From Sulfuricystis thermophila (lineage in GTDB: Bacteria > Pseudomonadota > Gammaproteobacteria > Burkholderiales > Rhodocyclaceae): DNA of 64,000 nt. The stretch is from contig NZ_AP019373.1 of NCBI RefSeq assembly GCF_004323595.1, positions 1,984,001-2,048,000 on the forward strand, in the 5' to 3' direction. Position numbers and translations under genes: made by a program. Below, one piece after another: positions 21,478 to 31,036 of the stretch. Every line of letters begins with the position of its first letter. Position 1 is the first letter of the stretch. The notes under the pieces are model-generated. The model saw only the letters and a program-made list of their open reading frames with translations. It was not told where the DNA came from and made no database searches.

Positions 21478-23064
21478 TCACTTCCTGAACATCGCCAGCA
21501 TGCGGCGCGTGACGGCAAAGCCGCCGAACATGTTGATCGCCACCAGCAGCACGGCGACGAACGCCAGACCGAGGATCAGGGCATCGGGCCGGCCGGCCAT
21601 GCCGGACTCGGGCGGCGCGATCTGGATCAGCGCACCGATGGCGATGATCGACGAGATCGCGTTGGTGACGCTCATCAAGGGCGTATGCAGCGCAGGGGTG
21701 ACGTTCCAGATCACCATGTAGCCGACGAAGCAGGCCAGCACGAAAACCGTGAAGTGCGACAGGAACGAGGTCGGAGCGAAGGCGCCGACGAGCCAGAACA
21801 AGACGGCGCCGATGGCGAACAGGATCGCGAGCGTCTTGCCGGCCATCGGCGCACCGGCGCCATGACCGTGCGCCGCAGGTTTCGCCGGCGCGGCGGCAGC
21901 GGGCACGGGCTTGGGCGCTGCGGCCGGCAGTTTCGGTGGCGGCGCGGGCCAGGTGATCTCGCCCTCTTTGATCACGGTCAGGCCGCGGATCGCATCGTCA
22001 TTGAAATCGACGTCGATCGTGCCGTCCTTGTTCTTGCAGAGCTCCTCGGTCAGGCGCAGCAGGTTGGTGGCATACAGCGTCGAAGACTGGCGCGCCAGCC
22101 TTGAGGGCAGATCGGTGTAGCCGATGATCGTCACGCCGTGGCGCACCACCGCCTCGCCCGGCACGGTCAGCTCGCAGTTGCCGCCCTGCTCGGCCGCCAT
22201 GTCCACGATCACGCTGCCCGGGCGCATGCTCTGCACCATCTCGGCGGTGATCAGCTTCGGCGCCGGTTTGCCCGGAATCAGCGCGGTGGTGATGACGATG
22301 TCGGCTTCCGCCACCTCGCGCGCATACATCGCGCGCTGCGCCGCCTTGAAGCCCTCCGACATCTCTTTCGCATAGCCGCCGGCGCCTGCGCCTTCCTCTT
22401 CGTAATCGACCTTGACGAACTCGCCGCCGAGCGATTTCACCTGGTCGGCGACTTCCGAGCGCGTGTCGTTGGCGCGCACGATGGCGCCGAGATTCGCCGC
22501 CGTGCCGATCGCCGCCAAGCCAGCGACGCCGGCGCCGGCGATGAACACCTTGGCCGGCGGCACCTTGCCGGCGGCGGTGACCTGGCCGGCGAAGAAACGG
22601 CCGAAGGCGTTCGCCGCCTCGATGACGGCGCGATAACCGGCGATGCCGGCCATCGAGGTCAGCGCGTCCATCTTTTGCGCACGCGACAGTTGCCGCGGCA
22701 GGCAGTCCAGCGCCAGCACGGTGGCGCGCTTCGCGGCCAGCGCCTGCATCAGTTCCGGATTCTGCGCCGGCCAGACGAAGCCGATCAGCGTTGCGCCTTC
22801 CTTCATCAGCGCGACCTCGGCCAGGGTGGGCGGACGCACCTTGAAGACGATGTCGGCGCTGCTCCACAGCGCCGCCGCATCGGCAAGCACCTGCGCCCCG
22901 GCAGCCTGATACGCCGCATCGCTGAAATTGGCGGCCGCGCCGGCATCGTGCTCGATGGCGACGGCAAAGCCGAGTTTGATCAGTTTTTCGACGACTTCCG
23001 GAACCGTCGCGACGCGTTTCTCGCCCGGGTAGGTTTCCCTGGGCACACCGATGGTCAATGGCAT
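21478..23064 (-). CDS. pntA: NAD(P) transhydrogenase subunit alpha
   Basis: The 528-residue protein is an unsplit alpha subunit. Its N-terminal NAD(H) domain has [41 protein letters not shown] and the mobile-loop region YTDLPSRL. A Pro/Ala-rich linker and about four C-terminal helices follow (from [13 protein letters not shown]). Many relatives split this subunit in two, so the fusion is the E. coli-like form. GAGGAG precedes the ATG. It is cotranscribed with pntB. Confidence 0.97.
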   Translation of the reverse strand: MPLTIGVPRETYPGEKRVATVPEVVEKLIKLGFAVAIEHDAGAAANFSDAAYQAAGAQVLADAAALWSSADIVFKVRPPTLAEVALMKEGATLIGFVWPAQNPELMQALAAKRATVLALDCLPRQLSRAQKMDALTSMAGIAGYRAVIEAANAFGRFFAGQVTAAGKVPPAKVFIAGAGVAGLAAIGTAANLGAIVRANDTRSEVADQVKSLGGEFVKVDYEEEGAGAGGYAKEMSEGFKAAQRAMYAREVAEADIVITTALIPGKPAPKLITAEMVQSMRPGSVIVDMAAEQGGNCELTVPGEAVVRHGVTIIGYTDLPSRLARQSSTLYATNLLRLTEELCKNKDGTIDVDFNDDAIRGLTVIKEGEITWPAPPPKLPAAAPKPVPAAAAPAKPAAHGHGAGAPMAGKTLAILFAIGAVLFWLVGAFAPTSFLSHFTVFVLACFVGYMVIWNVTPALHTPLMSVTNAISSIIAIGALIQIAPPESGMAGRPDALILGLAFVAVLLVAINMFGGFAVTRRMLAMFRK

Positions 23065-23075
23065 CGAGCCTCTCC

Positions 23076-23870
23076 TCATTCTTTGGGCGGTGTCCGCCGC
23101 CACGGCGGCACCGGACGTTCTTCGGCAACGTACTTGACGCGCAGGACGATACACGAGACGTTGTCGCCGCGCCCGGCGGCGCGCTCCCGCGCGCCCTGGA
23201 TCAGGCGTTCGGCCGCCTCGCGCGGCGGAAGCTCCGAGAGCAGCTGGCCGAGCTCCTGGTCGGAAAAATACGCCCACAGACCGTCGGAGCACAGCAGGAA
23301 GCTGTCGCCTTCGGCGAGCGGGTCGGCGCTGCCGAATTCGATTTGCGGCGGCGACTCGTCACCGAGACAGGAGATCAGGAGATTCTTCTGCGGATGCTCG
23401 GCGGCCTGAGCCTCGGTCAGATAACCCTGCCGGACGAGGTTCATCACATGGGAATGGTCCCAGGTTTTCGAGACTAGGGCACCGGCGCGGAAATGATAGA
23501 CGCGTGAATCGCCGCAATGCGCCCAGTCGGCCTTGCCATGATGGACGATCAGCAGACAGGCGGTGCTGTGCGGTTCCTGCTCGCTGGTCAGATGCGCCAG
23601 CCGGATCGCGGCATGGGCATCGTTGATGCTGCTGGCGAGGATGTCGCGGATCTCACCGGCTTCCAGCGGATTGCTGACGAAATTGGTACGCGCGGAATGC
23701 ACCACCTGTTCGGCGGCCAGCGCCCCGCCCGTGTGCCCGCCCATGCCGTCGGCCACCACTGCGAGCAATGCGCCCTTCCGGATCGGATGTGCGAACAGGC
23801 CGACACGGTCCTGCTGCTCGTCGCGGTCGCCGATGTGTTGCGCAGTGCAAGTCTCGATGATGAAGGGCAT
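23076..23870 (-). CDS. PP2C-type protein serine/threonine phosphatase
   Basis: The 264-residue protein has the metal-dependent PP2C signature. Visible motifs are [41 protein letters not shown] and [13 protein letters not shown]. The Asp residues that bind Mn/Mg are in place. It lies directly upstream of pntA in the same direction (11-base gap), which could mean co-expression. No partner kinase is visible in the window, although stand-alone PP2C proteins often pair with Hanks kinases or type VI secretion. Confidence 0.92.
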   Translation of the reverse strand: MPFIIETCTAQHIGDRDEQQDRVGLFAHPIRKGALLAVVADGMGGHTGGALAAEQVVHSARTNFVSNPLEAGEIRDILASSINDAHAAIRLAHLTSEQEPHSTACLLIVHHGKADWAHCGDSRVYHFRAGALVSKTWDHSHVMNLVRQGYLTEAQAAEHPQKNLLISCLGDESPPQIEFGSADPLAEGDSFLLCSDGLWAYFSDQELGQLLSELPPREAAERLIQGARERAAGRGDNVSCIVLRVKYVAEERPVPPWRRTPPKE

Positions 23871-23915
23871 GTTTCGATTATATTTGCTTCCATTCTGTCC
23901 TGAAGGAGAATGCAG

Positions 23916-24353
23916 ATGCTGCCCGGACGTGGTTACAACGAACTCAACCTCGGCGATGTCTATGAATCCGCGATGACCCTGACCGAAACGCACGTCGTCC
24001 TCGGCGCCGGGCTGTTCGGCGACTTCAATCCCCTGCATGTCAATGAAAGCTGGGCGAAGAAAGGCAAGTTCGGCACGCGCATCGCCCACGGCTATCTGAC
24101 CAGCAACGTGATGGCGGCGCAGTTCGGCATGCTGCTCTACGGCACGGCGATCGCCTATCTCGAGCACGCGATCAAATTCACCGCGCCGGTCAAACCCGGC
24201 GACACGCTGCACGTCGCCTGGACGGTCACGGCCAAGGAAGACAAGCCCAAGCACGGCGGTGGCGTGGTGAGCTTTTCCGGCGTCTGCAAGAACCAGGACG
24301 GCACCGTGGTCGCCGAGGCGAGCGCCAAGCTGTTGGTGAAGAACAACGGCTAA
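23916..24353 (+). CDS. MaoC-like hot-dog dehydratase
   Basis: The 145-residue single hot-dog domain carries the hydratase-2 motif FGDFNPLHVNESWAKKGKFG with catalytic D and H, then RIAHGYLTSNV. Such proteins hydrate enoyl-CoA, for example for PHA or fatty-acid metabolism. The second of two close ATGs (23916) has correct spacing from GGAG. It is a single gene, divergent from the phosphatase and convergent with the gene at 24350. Confidence 0.87.
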   Translation: MLPGRGYNELNLGDVYESAMTLTETHVVLGAGLFGDFNPLHVNESWAKKGKFGTRIAHGYLTSNVMAAQFGMLLYGTAIAYLEHAIKFTAPVKPGDTLHVAWTVTAKEDKPKHGGGVVSFSGVCKNQDGTVVAEASAKLLVKNNG

Positions 24354-24598
24354 GCCGCGGGCTGGCGGCCGTGGGAGAACACACGACGCGCGGCCTCGAC
24401 GAGGATCTGCACTTCCTGCGGCGACATCTGCGGGAAACGCTCGTGTAGGGCGCGATAGGCGAGGTACTCGTGCGCATGACCCGCCCACACGTTCGCCGGG
24501 TCGAAGAACGGTTTGAGCACTTCGTAGACTTCGAGAAACCGCGCACGGATCTCGGGATTCTGACGCCGTTCTTCGCTGGCAACCCCAGGGTCTGTCAA
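24350..24598 (-). CDS. Small conserved protein after glcF
   Basis: The 82-residue soluble protein begins MTDPGVASEERRQNPEIRA, continues with FFDPANVWAGHAHEYLAYRALHERF and ends in SPQEVQILVEAARRVF. It starts with TTG overlapping the glcF stop codon (TTGA), as shown by strong protein-like composition from that point. I do not know its function. Coupling to glcF suggests a role around glycolate oxidase. It overlaps the 3' end of the convergent MaoC gene by 4 bases. Confidence 0.7.
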   Translation of the reverse strand: MTDPGVASEERRQNPEIRARFLEVYEVLKPFFDPANVWAGHAHEYLAYRALHERFPQMSPQEVQILVEAARRVFSHGRQPAA

Positions 24599-25863
24599 CT
24601 GCGGTCTCCCGGCAAGGCTTGCAGCCTTTCGTCGAGCCACTCGATCCAATGCTTGATCGGCACCGCGGTGCCGGCCGCCAGATGCGCGATGCAGCCGATG
24701 TTGGCGCTGGCGATCATTGCGGGCTGGCCGGCGAGCAAGGCCGCGAGCTTGCGGCCGCGCAGCCGCTGCGAGAGCTCCGGCTGCAGGATCGAATAGGTGC
24801 CGGCCGAGCCGCAGCAGAGGTGGGCATCGGCGACCGGCGTCAGATCGAAACCGGCGGCGGTGAGAATCGGTTCGACCACGCCGCGCAGTTTCAGGCCATG
24901 CTGCAGGCTGCACGGCGCGTGGAAGGCTATCTTGTGCCGTCCCCATGTTGGCAAATGAGGCGCCGAGTTTTCGAGCAGCTTCAGGAGGGCATCCTTTTCC
25001 GCGGCGACGACCTCGGCGACATCGCGCGCCAGCGCGCCGACGCGTGCCGCTTTCGCCGCGTAGGCCGGATCGTCCTGCAGCAGATGACCATAGTCTTTGA
25101 CCTCGACGCCGCAGCCGGAAGCGGTGATGACGATGGCTTCGGCGCCGGCTTCGAGATGCGGCCACCAGGCATCGATGTTGCGCCGTGCATTTTCGCGTGC
25201 GCCTTCGGCATCCCCCAGGTGCAGCCGGATTGCGCCGCAGCAGCCGGCTCCGGCCGCCTCGAACAGATGGATGCCGAGCCGCGCCAGCACGCGCTTGGCC
25301 GCGCCGTTGATGTTCGGATACATCGATGGCTGGGCGCAGCCGGCCAAGAGCAGCATCTTGCGGGCCTGGGGCGCGATGACCGGCTCCGGCCCGGCCGAAG
25401 CGAGCGGCGGCACCTTGGCTTTCAGGGCGGTGGGCAGGAAGGGTCGCACCAACTGACCCAGGCGCATCGCGCTGCCGAACAGCGCCGGCCGCGGCAGCCC
25501 TTCGCGCAATGCGATGCGCATCAGCTTGTCCGCTCCTTGGCGCGGCAGGCGGGCTTCGAGCAGCTCGCGGCCGATGTCGAGCAGGCGCGCGTAGCGCACC
25601 CCTGACGGACAGGTGGTTTCGCAGGAACGGCAGGTCAGGCAGCGGTCGAGATGCAGGCGCGTCTTTTCCGTCACCTCGGCGCCTTCGAGCAGCTGTTTGA
25701 TCAGGTAGATGCGGCCGCGCGGGCCGTCGAGCTCGTCACCGAGCAACTGATAGGTCGGGCAGGTCGCGGTGCAAAAACCGCAGTGCACGCACTTCCTGAG
25801 GATTTCCTCGGCTTCCCGTCCTGCCGGCGTGTCGCGGATGAAATCGACGAGATGGGTTTCCAT
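24595..25863 (-). CDS. glcF: Glycolate oxidase iron-sulfur subunit
   Basis: This 422-residue protein has two 4Fe-4S motifs, CVHCGFCTATCP (C25-C35) and CLTCRSCETTCP. Two CCG domains follow (GCCGAIRLHLGD and LCCGSAGTYS regions). It carries electrons from GlcD/GlcE to the membrane quinone pool. It is the last large gene of a glcDEF set; a 144-base repeat sits between glcE and glcF, right up to its ATG, so its ribosome site must lie in the repeat. Length is normal. Confidence 0.95.
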   Translation of the reverse strand: METHLVDFIRDTPAGREAEEILRKCVHCGFCTATCPTYQLLGDELDGPRGRIYLIKQLLEGAEVTEKTRLHLDRCLTCRSCETTCPSGVRYARLLDIGRELLEARLPRQGADKLMRIALREGLPRPALFGSAMRLGQLVRPFLPTALKAKVPPLASAGPEPVIAPQARKMLLLAGCAQPSMYPNINGAAKRVLARLGIHLFEAAGAGCCGAIRLHLGDAEGARENARRNIDAWWPHLEAGAEAIVITASGCGVEVKDYGHLLQDDPAYAAKAARVGALARDVAEVVAAEKDALLKLLENSAPHLPTWGRHKIAFHAPCSLQHGLKLRGVVEPILTAAGFDLTPVADAHLCCGSAGTYSILQPELSQRLRGRKLAALLAGQPAMIASANIGCIAHLAAGTAVPIKHWIEWLDERLQALPGDRS

Positions 25864-25865
25864 CA

Positions 25866-26009
25866 GAGCTTGTGAAAAATTCTGCTACGCTTGCCATCTT
25901 GGGGTCGGGCGGTGCTCGCCATCCTCATGTATTGCTTTATACACTCCGGTGGCTGCGCGCCGGCCTCCCCCAACCTGGCTGCGCTCGCGACGAATTTTTT
26001 CATAAGCTC
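25866..26009 (+). repeat. Composite repeat, GAGCTTRTGAAAAAATTC-ended type
   Basis: About 144 bases long with inverted ends GAGCTTGTGAAAAATTC and GAATTTTTTCATAAGCTC. The centre (GCGGTGCTCGC ... TGGCTGCGC) resembles the core of the other two composite types. It fills the glcE-glcF gap and overlaps the glcE stop codon. A partial copy ends at the alaS stop. Confidence 0.75.
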
Positions 26010-27060
26010 AGAGCTCCGGGTAGAGGCGGCCGGGATTGAAGATGCCGCGCGGGTCGAAGGCGGCCTTGAGGTTCTGGTGCAATGTCATCAGCGGTGCAGG
26101 CAGCGGCGCGAAGGCGCCGACGCGCTCTTTGAGTTCGGGTGGCGCGCGCCACAAGGTCGCATGACCGCCGACTGCCGCCGCCGCGGCGCGGATCGCCTCC
26201 GCCGGCAGATCGGTTTTCAGCCAGCGCAGGCCGCCGCGCCACTCGATCAGCTGCTCGCCTGGCAGGTCGAGCGGTGGCGTGGTCGGCGGCACGGAGAGCC
26301 GCCAGAGCGTCTCGCTGGCGAAGAACGGCAGCCGCTGGTCGCGCAAGTCGTCCCAGAAAGTTTCCGGTGCCGTGTCGCCAGCGCCGAGTTTGGTTTGTGC
26401 CGCCTCGACCGCCGCGCGCGCACCGGCGAGCTCGATCGTCAGCATACCCTCATGCCAGGCGCTGGCGACGATCGGCAAGGGTTGCGCCGCCCAGCGGTTC
26501 AACCGTTCGAGCGCCTCGGCCTGTGAGAGGGCAAACCTCAGCGTCGCTGTGGCTGCCGGCCGCGGCATCACCTTGAGCGACACTTCGAGAAGAATCCCCA
26601 GCGTGCCGAGGCTGCCGGCCATCAGGCGCGCGACGTCGTAGCCGGCGACGTTCTTCATCACCTGACCGCCGAAGACCAGCTCATGCCCGCGGCCGTCGAG
26701 CAGCTTCACGCCGAGCAGATAGTCGCGCAGGCTGCCGGCGCTCACCCGACGCGGGCCGGAGAGTCCTGCCGCCACGACACCGCCGATCGTGCTTTCCGCC
26801 GCGAAACGCGGCGGCTCGAAGGGCAGACACTGGCCTTTCTCCGCGAGCACCGCCTCGATTTCGGTAAGCAGAGTGCCGCAGCGCGCGGTGATCACCAGCT
26901 CGCTAGGCTCATAAGCGACGATGCCGCGATGGGCGCTCACTTCGAGCACTTCGCCGCGCGGCGCGTTGCCATACCAGTCCTTGCTGCCGCCGCCGCGGAT
27001 GCACAGCGGGGCCGTAGCACTCTTCACGCGCTCGATGAATTGTTGGCTCAGATCGTTCAT
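26008..27060 (-). CDS. glcE: Glycolate oxidase FAD-binding subunit GlcE
   Basis: The 350-residue protein has the FAD-binding PCMH fold: CIRGGGSKDWYG, ESTIGGVVAAGLSGPRR, SLRDYLLGVKLLDG and VMKNVAGYDVARLMAGSLGTLG, ending DPRGIFNPGRLYPEL. It is a paralogue of GlcD that works in the same complex. It overlaps glcD by ATGA. Its stop codon lies within the end of the composite repeat. A variant 25-base repeat encodes KLGAGDTA near residue 225. Confidence 0.95.
   Translation of the reverse strand: MNDLSQQFIERVKSATAPLCIRGGGSKDWYGNAPRGEVLEVSAHRGIVAYEPSELVITARCGTLLTEIEAVLAEKGQCLPFEPPRFAAESTIGGVVAAGLSGPRRVSAGSLRDYLLGVKLLDGRGHELVFGGQVMKNVAGYDVARLMAGSLGTLGILLEVSLKVMPRPAATATLRFALSQAEALERLNRWAAQPLPIVASAWHEGMLTIELAGARAAVEAAQTKLGAGDTAPETFWDDLRDQRLPFFASETLWRLSVPPTTPPLDLPGEQLIEWRGGLRWLKTDLPAEAIRAAAAAVGGHATLWRAPPELKERVGAFAPLPAPLMTLHQNLKAAFDPRGIFNPGRLYPEL
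26367..26391 (+). repeat. 25-base dispersed repeat, inside glcE
   Basis: The copy has three changes from consensus (GTGTC centre and GAGTTT end). It is antisense to glcE and read there as KLGAGDTA. Confidence 0.65.
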
Positions 27061-28523
27061 CGCGCCGTCCCCGTCAGCCGATATTCGGAACAGCGCCGTG
27101 GTGTTGGCACCGCCTTGCCCGGATTGAGCAGGCCGTGCGGGTCGAAGGCGGCCTTCACGGCATGGAAGGCGGCGAGCTCGTCGGGGGTGAATTGCACGCA
27201 CATCTGGCCGACCTTTTCGATGCCGACGCCATGCTCGCCGGTGATCGTGCCGCCGACATCGACCGAGAGTTCGAGGATGCGCGCGCCGAATTCGGTGGCG
27301 CGTTCCAGCTCGCCCGGCACGTTGGCATCGAACATGATCAGCGGATGCAGGTTGCCATCCCCTGCGTGGAAGACGTTGGCGCAGCGCAGGCCGTAGCGCG
27401 CCGACAATTCACCGATGCGCGTCAAGACCGTGGCGAGATGCTTCCTCGGGATCGTGCCGTCCATACACAGATAGTCCGGCGTGATGCGGCCGACCGCCGG
27501 GAAGGCGGCCTTGCGGCCGGCCCAGAACAGCAGCCGCTCGGCTTCGTCCTGCGAGACGCGCAGATCACGCGCGCCGGCCTTCTCCAGCACGGTCTGCATC
27601 GCCGCGATCTCTTCCTCGACTTCTTCCGGCGTGCCGTCCGATTCGGCGAGCAAAATCGCCGCGGCGGAAAGATCATAGCCGGCATGGACGAAGTCCTCGA
27701 CCGCCGCGGTGGCCGGCATGTCCATCATCTCCAGCCCGGCGGGAATGATCCCGGCGGCGATGATGTCGGCCACCGCATTGCCCGCCTGGGTCAGATCGTC
27801 GAACGAGGCCATCACCACGCGCGCCGTCTGCGGCTTCGGCGTGAGCTTTACCCATGCTTCGAGCACCACCGCGAGCATGCCCTCGGAGCCGATGAGCAGC
27901 GCGAGAAGATCATAGCCGGGGCTGTCGAAGGCATTCGAACCGATTTCGACGACCGTGCCGTCGATCAGCGCGATGCGCAGCTTGAGGATGTTATGCACCG
28001 TGAGGCCGTATTTCAGGCAATGCACGCCGCCGGAGTTCTCGGCGACGTTGCCGCCGATCGTGCAGGCGAGCTGGGAGGAGGGATCGGGCGCGTAGTAGAG
28101 CCCGTAGGCCGCGGCCGCCTCGCTGATGGCGAGATTCCTCACACCCGGCTGCACGCGCGCCGTGCACGCTTGCGGGTCGATCGCCAGGATGTGCATGAAT
28201 TTCGCCAGCGACAGGATCACCCCGCCCGCCACCGGCGTCGCGCCGCCCGAGAGCCCCGTGCCGGCGCCGCGCGCCACCACCGGCACGCGATGGCGATGGC
28301 AGGCTTTCAGTATCGCGACCACCTGTTCTTCGGTCTCGGGCAGCGTCACCAGCCAGGGCAGCTGACGATAGGCGGTGAGCCCGTCGCACTCATAGGGCTT
28401 GAGCTCTTCGGGGTGAGTGATCAGCGCGGCGGGCGGCAGGATGGCCGCCAGCTCATGAAACAGCGCATCGCGCGCCTCGACCGGCACTTCCGGCACGTCG
28501 GCCGATGATGGGGAATGGCTCAT
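27057..28523 (-). CDS. glcD: Glycolate oxidase FAD-linked subunit GlcD
   Basis: The 488-residue flavoprotein oxidises glycolate (or D-lactate) to glyoxylate. Motifs are the FAD-binding VVARGAGTGLSGGATP, GGNVAENSGGVHCLKYG and FDSPGYDLLALLIGSEGMLAVV, then the C-terminal GEHGVGIEKVGQM and FDPHGLLNPGK. It is the first subunit gene of glcDEF and is coupled on both sides by ATGA (hyi upstream, glcE downstream). This makes glycolate salvage through hydroxypyruvate plausible and fits a CO2-fixing lifestyle. Confidence 0.96.
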   Translation of the reverse strand: MSHSPSSADVPEVPVEARDALFHELAAILPPAALITHPEELKPYECDGLTAYRQLPWLVTLPETEEQVVAILKACHRHRVPVVARGAGTGLSGGATPVAGGVILSLAKFMHILAIDPQACTARVQPGVRNLAISEAAAAYGLYYAPDPSSQLACTIGGNVAENSGGVHCLKYGLTVHNILKLRIALIDGTVVEIGSNAFDSPGYDLLALLIGSEGMLAVVLEAWVKLTPKPQTARVVMASFDDLTQAGNAVADIIAAGIIPAGLEMMDMPATAAVEDFVHAGYDLSAAAILLAESDGTPEEVEEEIAAMQTVLEKAGARDLRVSQDEAERLLFWAGRKAAFPAVGRITPDYLCMDGTIPRKHLATVLTRIGELSARYGLRCANVFHAGDGNLHPLIMFDANVPGELERATEFGARILELSVDVGGTITGEHGVGIEKVGQMCVQFTPDELAAFHAVKAAFDPHGLLNPGKAVPTPRRCSEYRLTGTAR

Positions 28524-29293
28524 CGATAGGGCTCCAGCCAGGAGAAGCTGTCGGCAGTCGCGCCGCTCGGCTGATATTCGCAGCCGATCCAGCCGGCATA
28601 GCCGAGCGCTGCGAGACGACGCAAGAGAAAGGGAAAATTGATCTCGCCGCTGCCCGGCTCGTGGCGGCCGGGATTGTCGGCGATCTGGATGTGGCCGATT
28701 TTCGGCAGCAGGCGTTCGAGCGTCGCGGCAAGCTCGCCTTCCATGCGCTGCGCGTGATAGACGTCGTATTGCAGGAAGAGGTTCTTGCTGCCGACGGCGT
28801 CGATGACTTCCATCGCCTGTGCCGTCGTGGCGATCAGGAAGCCCGGCACATCGCGCGTGTTGAGCGGTTCGAGCATGAGCCGGATGCCGGCGCGCTGCGT
28901 CACGGCGGCGGCGAAGGCAAGGTTGTCGATCAGGGTTTCGATCGCCTTGGCGCGATCACCCTCCGGAATGCCGGCCAGGCAGTTGAGCCGCGTGCAGCCC
29001 AACGCCTCGGCGTATTCGACGGCGAGGCCCACACCGTCCTGAAACTCCGCCTTGCGCGCGGGCTGACAGGCGATGCCGCGCTCACCAGCCGCCCAGTCGC
29101 CGGCCGGCAGATTGAACAGCACCACCTCGACGCCGGAGGTGAGCGCCACTTCGACCAGCGCCGCCTTCTCGTGCGCATAGGGGAAATGGAACTCGACGCC
29201 GGCAAAACCCGCGCGTGCCGCGGCGCCGAAGCGGTCGAGGAAGTCGTGTTCCTGAAACAGCAAGGACAAATTGGCGGAAAACTTTAGCGGCAT
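28520..29293 (-). CDS. hyi: Hydroxypyruvate isomerase
   Basis: The 257-residue TIM-barrel protein interconverts hydroxypyruvate and tartronate semialdehyde. It has FSANLSLLFQEHDFLDRF, AGVEFHFPYAHEK, LMLEPLNTRDVPGFL, FLQYDVYHAQRMEG and HIQIADNPGRHEPGSGEINF, with metal-binding Glu and His residues. The start MPLKFS at 29293 begins the conserved part. It is coupled to glcD and joined upstream by only 7 bases to the gene at 29301, so it belongs to a long operon. Confidence 0.93.
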   Translation of the reverse strand: MPLKFSANLSLLFQEHDFLDRFGAAARAGFAGVEFHFPYAHEKAALVEVALTSGVEVVLFNLPAGDWAAGERGIACQPARKAEFQDGVGLAVEYAEALGCTRLNCLAGIPEGDRAKAIETLIDNLAFAAAVTQRAGIRLMLEPLNTRDVPGFLIATTAQAMEVIDAVGSKNLFLQYDVYHAQRMEGELAATLERLLPKIGHIQIADNPGRHEPGSGEINFPFLLRRLAALGYAGWIGCEYQPSGATADSFSWLEPYR

Positions 29294-29300
29294 GGGCGGA

Positions 29301-30332
29301 TTATGCCAAGGCCAGCGCAGCGACGTCGTGCGACAGCGCTGCGACGGCCTGTTCATCCGCCGCCAGCAGCCGACGCGCGACGCGCTCGAAATGCTCGGCG
29401 CCCTGCCGGATCATCTCCGCCAGTGCCGTCCCGCCAGCGCCGACTTTCGTCGCCTCGAAGTTCGCCAGTGCCGGCCACAACTCGCGTCGCATGCCGTCGA
29501 GATTGGCGAGCCAGAACAGCAGCGACGGCCAGGCTTCGCGTTCGAGCAAGGTCGGCAAGGTGACGAGGCTGTCGGCGAGGTGGTCGCGCACCGCGCGCAT
29601 CAGGATTTCGGCGCGCCGCGGGCAGCCGCTGGCGAGACGTTCTTCCCAGGCCGCGCCGAGGAGCCGGCCGGCCGTATGTTCGCCACGTTCGTGAAGGATC
29701 GCGGTTTCGGTCTCGGCATCGACCATGCGGGACAGCGCCGCTTCGGCATCGTCCTCGAAGCCGTGCGCCGCCAGCGCCAGCGCCAGTGGGCCGGGCGTCC
29801 TCTTCATCATCCAGGCCTCGGCTTTTTCCCATAGCCACTGGCGCATCGCCGCGCGCCGCACGAATGCGGTGTCCCCCTGCAGTGCCGCGGGCAGCGCGCC
29901 CAGATCGCGCGCATGCTCGCAGCCGCTGACCAGCACGGTCAGTCCATCGCGCACCTCGTGGCGCTCGAGTTCGCCGAGGAAGAAATGCGGCTTGCCGAAA
30001 CGGCCGATCCCGGCGCCATAGACGAGGCCATGCGGCACCAGCGCCTGGTTGATCGCCGCGACCTCGAACGGCGCATATTCCCTCCCAGCGACCGGCACAG
30101 GGGCGAAGTCTTCGGCTTCCAGCGTCTCCCACAGCGCCTCGCGTGCATTCAGCCAGGCGCCGACCGCGGCGCGCTCGAGCGGCGCGCCCGGTGCGATACC
30201 CGCCTCCCAGCGGTAGAACTCGCGCATTTCCAGGAGGTATGTGCACAGCGTCATGCCACGCGCATGACGGGCGTCACTGATGTGGCAGTTCTTCTGGACG
30301 GCGGCGACGAGGCGGTCGAAATCGGGGATCAT
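29301..30332 (-). CDS. Conserved protein of unknown function (Sfum_1244-like)
   Basis: The 343-residue soluble helical protein begins MIPDFDRLVAAVQKNCHISDARHARG. It includes LLEMREFYRWE, NQALVPHGLVYGAGIGRFGKPHFFLGELER and a DHLADSLVTLPTLLE helix. It resembles, from memory, proteins labelled Sfum_1244 family; no function is known to me. It overlaps the upstream gene by ATGA. A consensus 25-base repeat encodes KVGAGGTA near its C-terminus, probably in a loop. It is part of the 36.5-24.3 kb operon. Confidence 0.72.
   Translation of the reverse strand: MIPDFDRLVAAVQKNCHISDARHARGMTLCTYLLEMREFYRWEAGIAPGAPLERAAVGAWLNAREALWETLEAEDFAPVPVAGREYAPFEVAAINQALVPHGLVYGAGIGRFGKPHFFLGELERHEVRDGLTVLVSGCEHARDLGALPAALQGDTAFVRRAAMRQWLWEKAEAWMMKRTPGPLALALAAHGFEDDAEAALSRMVDAETETAILHERGEHTAGRLLGAAWEERLASGCPRRAEILMRAVRDHLADSLVTLPTLLEREAWPSLLFWLANLDGMRRELWPALANFEATKVGAGGTALAEMIRQGAEHFERVARRLLAADEQAVAALSHDVAALALA
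29423..29447 (+). repeat. 25-base dispersed repeat, in the gene at 29301
   Basis: This is an exact consensus copy, antisense to the gene, read as KVGAGGTA near the C-terminus. Confidence 0.88.
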
Positions 30333-30775
30333 GGCCGGGTCGGGGCGCGCTTGCGGATCTGCCAGTGGCTGATGCCCTGCACGATGCGCGAGAACGGCAG
30401 ACTTTCCAACGCGCCGTATTCGGCCTGGGCGCGCGTGACGAGCTTTTTCACGTCGGGCGCATGGGCTTCGGGATCGAGCAGGTCTTTCAAACCGGCCAGT
30501 CCGCCACACTGCACCTTCATCGTCATCGCATGCGGCAGGATGCGCTGCGTATCCTTGACCTTGAGCGCAAAGGCGGCGTTCTGGCGCAGGAGCAGCAGCA
30601 ACTGGCCGCAGGCGGCACGCACCAGCGGGTCGCGGCAGACGAACATCTCGCGCTCGGCCAGTAGCGCACGTTGAGCCGCCTCGCACACCGCCGCCTGACA
30701 GAGCAGCGCCTTCTCGAACACGCAGGGCAGCGGGTTGAGCTCCTTGCGGAGGTTGTGATAGCTGTGCTCGTCCAT
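30329..30775 (-). CDS. Cysteine-rich conserved protein of unknown function
   Basis: The 148-residue soluble protein has several cysteines: PCVFEKALLCQAAVC near the N-terminus, CRDPLVRAAC, and a single QCGG. The spacing could bind a metal or cluster but matches no motif I know. It lacks a signal peptide. The start at 30775 (MDEHSYHNL) opens the conserved-looking part. It is linked to the next gene by ATGA and lies 14 bases after the 76-residue gene, within the MoxR operon. Confidence 0.68.
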   Translation of the reverse strand: MDEHSYHNLRKELNPLPCVFEKALLCQAAVCEAAQRALLAEREMFVCRDPLVRAACGQLLLLLRQNAAFALKVKDTQRILPHAMTMKVQCGGLAGLKDLLDPEAHAPDVKKLVTRAQAEYGALESLPFSRIVQGISHWQIRKRAPTRP

Positions 30776-30789
30776 CCTCGAGCCGACGA

Positions 30790-31020
30790 CTACCAGTCGT
30801 CGCCGGTCAGCGGCTCGGCCGGCCGCACGGTGTTGAGCGCCTCTTCGGCCTGCAATTCGTTTTCGCCGAACACCACCTGGATCTTGCACTGGGTCAGGTC
30901 GGTGGTCTTGCGCATTTCCTTCGCGGCGGCGGAGGCGTCCTTGAACTTGGCGAACTCGGTCAGCTTTTCGAGGTTCTTGACCGGGCCGACCTGGGTGATA
31001 CGGTAGATGTAGTAAGGCAT
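30790..31020 (-). CDS. Small conserved protein of unknown function
   Basis: The 76-residue protein begins MPYYIYRITQVGPVKNLEKL and ends PAEPLTGDDW. It has no signal peptide or membrane segment. The N-terminal strand followed by a charged helix (FAKFKDASAAAKEMRK) and a strand-helix second half suggest a compact alpha/beta fold. I do not know its function. It sits 16 bases after the S24-like gene in the same operon, and its length and start look natural. Confidence 0.7.
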   Translation of the reverse strand: MPYYIYRITQVGPVKNLEKLTEFAKFKDASAAAKEMRKTTDLTQCKIQVVFGENELQAEEALNTVRPAEPLTGDDW

Positions 31021-31036
31021 GGCATCCCTGTGTGGG